DNA of 64,000 bases, from positions 434,001-498,000 of the forward strand of contig NZ_CP133721.1 in assembly GCF_031326205.1 (NCBI RefSeq). Direction: 5' to 3'. Positions 61,901 to 64,000 of this stretch are shown here, piece by piece. Source of the stretch: Flavobacterium sp. 20NA77.7. GTDB lineage: Bacteria > Bacteroidota > Bacteroidia > Flavobacteriales > Flavobacteriaceae. The notes beneath the pieces were generated by a model that saw nothing but the letters and a program-made list of their open reading frames with translations, ran no database searches and was not told the origin of the DNA. Made by a program: the position numbers and the translations under genes. The first letter of the stretch is position 1, and every line of letters begins with the position of its first letter.

Positions 61901-64000
61901 TTGGAGTAGGAATAACAGTTATAGTTACAGTGTCTGTTTCTGGATTACAAGGTCCTGGAGGGTCATTTGTAGTCAGTGTTAAAACAATAGTTCCTATAAA
62001 TCCAGCAGGGGGAGTATAAGTACTTGTTAAACTATTGACATCGGAAAATGTACCACCATTTGAAGATGTCCAACTTCCCGTTGAAGCCGCTCCGCCTACA
62101 ATTCCATTTAATTGTAAGGAGCTATTTTGACAAACAGGATTGTATGTGCCCGCTTCTGCGGTGGCTTGAGCATTAACAACTACTGGAAATGAAATTGTTT
62201 TGAAAGGGCAAGGACCTGCAGGATCAGCAGAGGTCAATGTAAAAGTTATTGTTCCTGTATAATTTATTGGAGGTGTATAGGTAGGAGATAAAGCTGTTGC
62301 ATTTGGCGAAAATGTTCCCCCTGTAATTGAAGCCGTCCAAGTTCCAGTAGTTGCGCCACCAGAAATTGAACCGGTTAATGGAATACCTGTGTTTAAACAA
62401 GTAGCACTAGGTCCAGATGCTGTAATTTGCACTGCTGGATTAACCATAATACTGCTGGAAAACGTATTACTACCACATTCATTGGTTAGTGTCAAAGTAT
62501 AGTTATAAGTGCCGGCTGTAGCAAAAGTAACTATGGGACTACTAGATGTTGTACTAGAAATAGAGGTAGGAGGTGTACTACCAAAATCCCATAAATAGGT
62601 AACCGCTTGCGTAGCATAGCAATTAAAAACGGTTGGATTTAAGGTTAAAGTAGTTCCTTCACAAATAGTTTGTGTAGTTAGTGTAGTTCTAGGTTTGTCT
62701 TTAATAGTTATGGTTCGTGTTTTTACATTAGGTTGACACAAGGGTCCAGCCACAGCGCTTTGTAAAGATGTGGTTAGTTGTACGGTATAAATACCTGCAC
62801 TTGTAAATGTAATTTCCGGTTCAAATGAAGAGGAAGTTCCTGAGGTAAAACTCCAACCTGGATTGGTAGCGTTAGGACAGCTTTCAGGATTAGTATGTGT
62901 TACTTGCCAACTATAAACATTTGTATTTGAGCATCCTGGTAAACTTGATAAATTATCTAAAGCTACGGTTGTAGGCGCACACCCTGTTGTTGGACTTAAT
63001 GTAAAATCAGCAATAACTTCAGGGTTAACACAGATGGTTTGTGTTTCAGATGTAATTCCACAAGTGTTGGAGCCTGTGTAAAGTGTTATTGTGTAAGTTC
63101 CAGGCGTATTAAAGGTCACGTTTAATTGACCAGCAGTAGTTGGTAACCACGCACCTGAATTATTTGGTTGACCATTATTGTAACCAAAGTTTTCGCTAGC
63201 AGAAATAAAGGGATTAGCAATTAATGTCCCAGAAGTAGTTACAGGAATATTTCCTGAAGGCCCTACAACAGTCCAATATTTTCTATAATTACTTGTACAG
63301 GTGTACGTTGGTGCTCCACCAATATTAGAGCCGCCGGTTGTGGTGTCATTGAAAACAACAATAGTGCCCTTGCAAATTGTATTTGCACTTGGGGTTCTTG
63401 TGAAGTTAGCATCTGGTGGAGTTTGAATATTAATAGGACCAAATGCACTACTCGTAGTTCCACAAGGGTTAGAAACTGTTATTGATGCTTGAAATGAATT
63501 TGGATAAAGCGTTCCATTTATGGTTGAATTTATACCACAAGAAGTTGTAGTGTAATTATGTGTATAACTTGCAGGCGGCGGATGGTTAAAAACTACTGGG
63601 GGACTACCATCATTTACTTGAAAGGTATAAGTAGTATTTGGACTATTTTGAGCTCCCGGTAAAATATTATAGGTTACACTTCCGGGCGAACAAAGCACAG
63701 GAATACCTCCTGGGTTTATTGTAGCAGTTGGACTAGCTCCTACGTATATATTGTAATTTTTTATTGTTGTACACCCCGACGGGTTAGTAATGGTATAAGT
63801 TAAGGTGTATGTACCTGAATTTTGATAAAAATGAAACGTTTCGGGAAGATTTGCTCCTGTATACGTGTCACTTTGACTATCTCCCCAATTGAAAATATGT
63901 TGTGTTGTTGAAGTGGTATTGGTCGAATTCGTTGTAAATGAAAAAAGTCCTCCATTTGTGTTTGCATCACCTGAACAATAAGTAAAATATTGGTTGCCGT
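52983..64000 (-). CDS. Giant SprB-like surface adhesin, type B T9SS cargo (5' end outside window)
   Basis: The frame is open for at least 3671 codons and runs off the right edge, so the GTG at 63698 is not its start. From N to C the visible part contains PKD domains (HIFNWGDS, YLWDFGS), bacterial Ig-like domains, about seven 100-residue PKD-like repeats of the NPKGQVN type (60.2-61.7 kb), and a 1449-bp tandem array (55.6-60.2 kb). After these come SprB repeats with GGTPPFTYSWSNG-like cores (53.5-55.0 kb), one PKD domain (SVAWNFGDG), and a C-terminal type B T9SS sorting domain (MPSGFTANQDGINDTF ... GENGNYYYKV-like end, terminating FVLIK). Most domains hold a pair of cysteines. It should be exported by the T9SS with the SprF-like protein and may serve gliding or adhesion. 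Confidence 0.93.
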   Translation of the reverse strand, partial: GNQYFTYCSGDANTNGGLFSFTTNSTNTTSTTQHIFNWGDSQSDTYTGANLPETFHFYQNSGTYTLTYTITNPSGCTTIKNYNIYVGASPTATINPGGIPVLCSPGSVTYNILPGAQNSPNTTYTFQVNDGSPPVVFNHPPPASYTHNYTTTSCGINSTINGTLYPNSFQASITVSNPCGTTSSAFGPINIQTPPDANFTRTPSANTICKGTIVVFNDTTTGGSNIGGAPTYTCTSNYRKYWTVVGPSGNIPVTTSGTLIANPFISASENFGYNNGQPNNSGAWLPTTAGQLNVTFNTPGTYTITLYTGSNTCGITSETQTICVNPEVIADFTLSPTTGCAPTTVALDNLSSLPGCSNTNVYSWQVTHTNPESCPNATNPGWSFTSGTSSSFEPEITFTSAGIYTVQLTTSLQSAVAGPLCQPNVKTRTITIKDKPRTTLTTQTICEGTTLTLNPTVFNCYATQAVTYLWDFGSTPPTSISSTTSSSPIVTFATAGTYNYTLTLTNECGSNTFSSSIMVNPAVQITASGPSATCLNTGIPLTGSISGGATTGTWTASITGGTFSPNATALSPTYTPPINYTGTITFTLTSADPAGPCPFKTISFPVVVNAQATAEAGTYNPVCQNSSLQLNGIVGGAASTGSWTSSNGGTFSDVNSLTSTYTPPAGFIGTIVLTLTTNDPPGPCNPETDTVTITVIPTPTINVISDVVVCHNGSVGPISFSGTNATNYSWTNSNPTIGLIASGTTTINFTGTNTGTSPITGTITVTPFNTSGATSCPGTPITFTITVNPKGQVNTIPGQVVCNGDSVTIADFTTINTGGTTTYNWSSTNTAIGLVASGNGNIGSFTATNTSTAPISSSITVTPTFTNGNVSCVGISKSFTITVNPTAQVTQPNNFVFCAGTASTAITFSTLNTIGTTTYNWTNDTTGIGLASSGTGNIPIFTPINNTTSPITATITVTPTFANGGTNCIGPAKIFTITINPKGQVNTVPNSTFCNGDTVSAILFSTNNTGGTTTYNWTNNTSSIGLAASGTGNLPSFTAINNGTAPVTATITVTPTFANTTNCAGTSTTFTILVNPSARVSTVTNKTVCNGGTLAAINFTTTNTGGSTTYTWTNDMPSIGLAASGTGNISAFTAINTGTSPVIATITVTPSYTNNSITCTGATTTFSITVNPTGQVNPISNQVLCNGTSTTAVTFSTNTTGGSTIYNWTNSNPAIGLATSGSGTINAFNVTNTTPNPITATITVIPSFSNGSPACPGSSQSFTITVNPSPAVSFSPANQTICSGDTSALVNLSSTTSGATFSWTAVQPTGITGVTTSGTNTIPAQTLVNTTNAPITITYAAIASTNDASACAGSIYNYTITVKPRPSITESFTNAICSGGTFSITPANSTLNSIPTGTTYSWSAPIVTGGITGAAAGVNQTTIGGTLVNPTNVVQTATYTVTPSFNGCSGSTFTVVISVNPKPVIANVTHPAICSETAFSVTPANSGATIVPAGTTYTWTISTNANITGASASTTAGISTISQILTNTSNTPQTITYTVTPTSGDTGNCVGSTFTITVVVSPKPTILATTPTICSGTAFTVTPTNGSGNIVPSGTTYTWTTPVSNPLGAITGGTSQATGVATISQTLSNTTTAPATLEYTVTPTSGVCAGTPFTITVTVNPTPTTLGLTNQTYCNAVPTTEIVLTNGVAGTTYTWTNSNPAIGLVASGTGNIPVFTPTNSTTAPITATISVIATANGCARTAETFTITINPSPAISFSPANQTICSGDTSALVNLSSTTSGATFSWTAMQPTGITGVTTSGTNTIPAQTLVNTTNAPITITYAAIASTNDASACAGSIYNYTITVKPRPSITESFTNAICSGGTFSITPANSTLNSIPTGTTYSWSAPIVTGGITGGAAGVNQTTIGGTLVNPTNVVQTATYTVTPSFNGCSGSTFTVVISVNPKPVIANVTHPAICSETAFSVTPANSGATIVPAGTTYTWTISTNANITGASASTTAGISTISQILTNTSNTPQTITYTVTPTSGDTGNCVGSTFTITVVVSPKPTILATTPTICSGTAFTVTPTNGSGNIVPSGTTYTWTTPVSNPLGAITGGTSQATGVATISQTLSNTTTAPATLEYTVTPTSGVCAGTPFTITVTVNPTPTTLGLTNQTYCNAVPTTEIVLTNGVAGTTYTWTNSNPAIGLVASGTGNIPVFTPTNSTTAPITATISVIATANGCARTAETFTITINPSPAISFSPANQTICSGDTSALVNLSSTTSGATFSWTAMQPTGITGVTTSGTNTIPAQTLVNTTNAPITITYAAIASTNDASACAGSIYNYTITVKPRPSITESFTNAICSGGTFSITPANSTLNSIPTGTTYSWSAPIVTGGITGGAAGVNQTTIGGTLVNPTNVVQTATYTVTPSFNGCSGSTFTVVISVNPKPVIANVTHPAICSETAFSVTPANSGATIVPAGTTYTWTISTNANITGASASTTAGISTISQILTNTSNTPQTITYTVTPTSGDTGNCVGSTFTITVVVSPKPTILATTPTICSGTAFTVTPTNGSGNIVPSGTTYTWTTPVSNPLGAITGGTSQATGVATISQTLSNTTTAPATLEYTVTPTSGVCAGTPFTITVTVNPTPTTLGLTNQTYCNAVPTTEIVLTNGVAGTTYTWTNSNPAIGLVASGTGNIPVFTPTNSTTAPITATISVIATANGCARTAETFTITINPSPAISFSPTNQTICSGDTSALVNLSSTTSGATFSWTAVQPTGITGVTTSGTSTIPAQTLVNTTNAPITITYAAVAATNDASACAGSIYNYTITVKPRPAIENQSFVICSEQGFTVAPINGTPNASTIVPAGTTYTWTISTNTNISGASAGSGNQISQVLTNLSSSIQTLIYTVTPTAGSCVGTPFTITIDVYPKPDVLFNLANQIICNNTATSQVTLSSSLPGNITFAWTASIPPGISGAIASGTNTIPVQTLVNSTNAPLTITYTAAATFTNNGNSCTGNNTFYTITVNPTFTASGVMSNYNGYNVSVFGANDGTINLTVAGGSGTYTYNWVGPNGFTATSEDLTGLFAGTYTVTINDGYCAPIVLTFTLTQPPELLVQQDPALTINLICFGNSNGAIGIQITQESISPYDYTLLNSSNVIVQTITNSTNLNPQFTGLVAGTYSVLVTDANGGTKTVTGLVVSQPNDIVITPTITEITCYGANNASILLNVTGGTAPYQANWSNLATGFYQNNLAAGSYTIIITDANGCTKPITIVIQEAPIFTINPVVTNISCYGANNGSINLNLIGGQAPVTLTWSDGSTSGTVRNNLGPGTYTVLISDGTPCYINRTFIIVEPQPLIVNATVQNALDCLNPNSGAINLIVSGGTPPFTYSWSNGAITEDLTNITNGNYSVIVTDSRGCIKTASYSVSRPLPLTLILDQNTQVNCTTRTVINLFEAHVTGGVPPFTINWSSGTVSGANNQFMTTTSNGLITVTITDAIGCTTSQSVTITNPIIGNAGFTQNSFAFTTYGTYSINDPIQFTNTATGNFVSVAWNFGDGIYSTEENPTHIYTAEGSYVVTQTVTYPLGCVFTHIITLHINKGYKLMMPSGFTANQDGINDTFGPVFEGLKNIKMSIYDTWGNLIYSENGDTLIGWNGTINGIPAENGNYYYKVSGVTFYGEIIYENGPFVLIK
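55555..60200 (-). repeat. Tandem array of 1449-bp (483-aa) units in the adhesin gene
   Basis: The anchor AAGCTTAYCG recurs at 55831, 57280, 58729 and 60178, exactly 1449 bases apart each time. Three complete units and about one fifth of a fourth are present. Each unit encodes five PKD/Ig-like domains of about 97 residues, beginning near SPAISFSPANQTICSGD, SITESFTNAICSGG, VIANVTHPAICSE, TILATTPTICSG and TLGLTNQTYCNA. The two inner units look identical in most stretches, and differences gather at the outer edges. Confidence 0.95.

Overview
The window is AT-rich DNA from a gliding member of the Bacteroidota, almost certainly family Flavobacteriaceae (Flavobacterium or a close relative). The evidence is a gldKLMN block, two T9SS cargo proteins (type A and type B sorting domains), a sprB/sprF-type pair, exosortase F with its partner, a short primary sigma factor, and many promoters with the Bacteroidota -7 box TAnnTTTG. 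The species cannot be named from sequence alone.

Layout. 1-6.2 kb: housekeeping genes (3' end of ftsZ, yqeY-type gene, tRNA-Arg(TCG), rpe, primary sigma factor, pnp, rpsO). 6.2-11.1 kb: a light/oxidative-damage cluster of three photolyase/cryptochrome genes from three different lineages (Cry-DASH, an iron-sulfur PhrB-type enzyme, a third divergent class) and a GAF-type free-methionine-sulfoxide reductase. 11.2-14.4 kb: exosortase F (xrtF), its membrane partner, an ATP-cone/PD-(D/E)xK nuclease fusion and a beta-CASP metallo-hydrolase. 14.4-18.2 kb: a probable metal-handling group (HYC_CC_PP-type Cys-rich protein, TonB-dependent receptor, secreted HMA protein, DUF1761). 18.2-22.9 kb: FemAB/GNAT-like transferase, ABC-F ATPase, DUF983 protein, FAD oxidoreductase. 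22.9-31.3 kb: gldKLMN (T9SS core and gliding motor), an arginase-fold protein whose metal ligands are half replaced by glutamine, and topA. 31.6-34.3 kb: an LRR protein exported by the T9SS. 34.4-41 kb: miaB, a sigma-54-type activator, lptE, a TPR protein and secG, then groES-groEL. 41-49 kb: a dissolved-inorganic-carbon uptake operon (small acidic exported protein, dabA, dabB, SulP transporter, two predicted outer-membrane barrels). 49.1-52 kb: initiator tRNA-fMet followed by a small accessory island with a frameshifted RHS remnant, its C-terminal tip and a coupled lipoprotein. 52-64 kb: sprF-like gene and a giant sprB-like adhesin that runs off the window.

How the genes fit together. GldKLMN would power secretion and gliding; the LRR protein and the giant adhesin are predicted cargo, and the PorP/SprF protein is the adhesin's dedicated outer-membrane partner. 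The DAB operon would supply bicarbonate to a heterotroph, with the SulP and barrel genes possibly forming a trans-envelope route.

Most notable points: the three-lineage photolyase operon; the DAB+SulP+barrel operon with a 22-bp dyad upstream of dabA; the arginase-fold pseudoenzyme between topA and gldK; the ATP-cone nuclease; a near-identical 1449-bp tandem repeat in the adhesin; a 49-nt insertion that breaks the RHS reading frame; and a possible sigma-54-like promoter before groESL. I saw no CRISPR array, complete insertion sequence or intact integrase gene.
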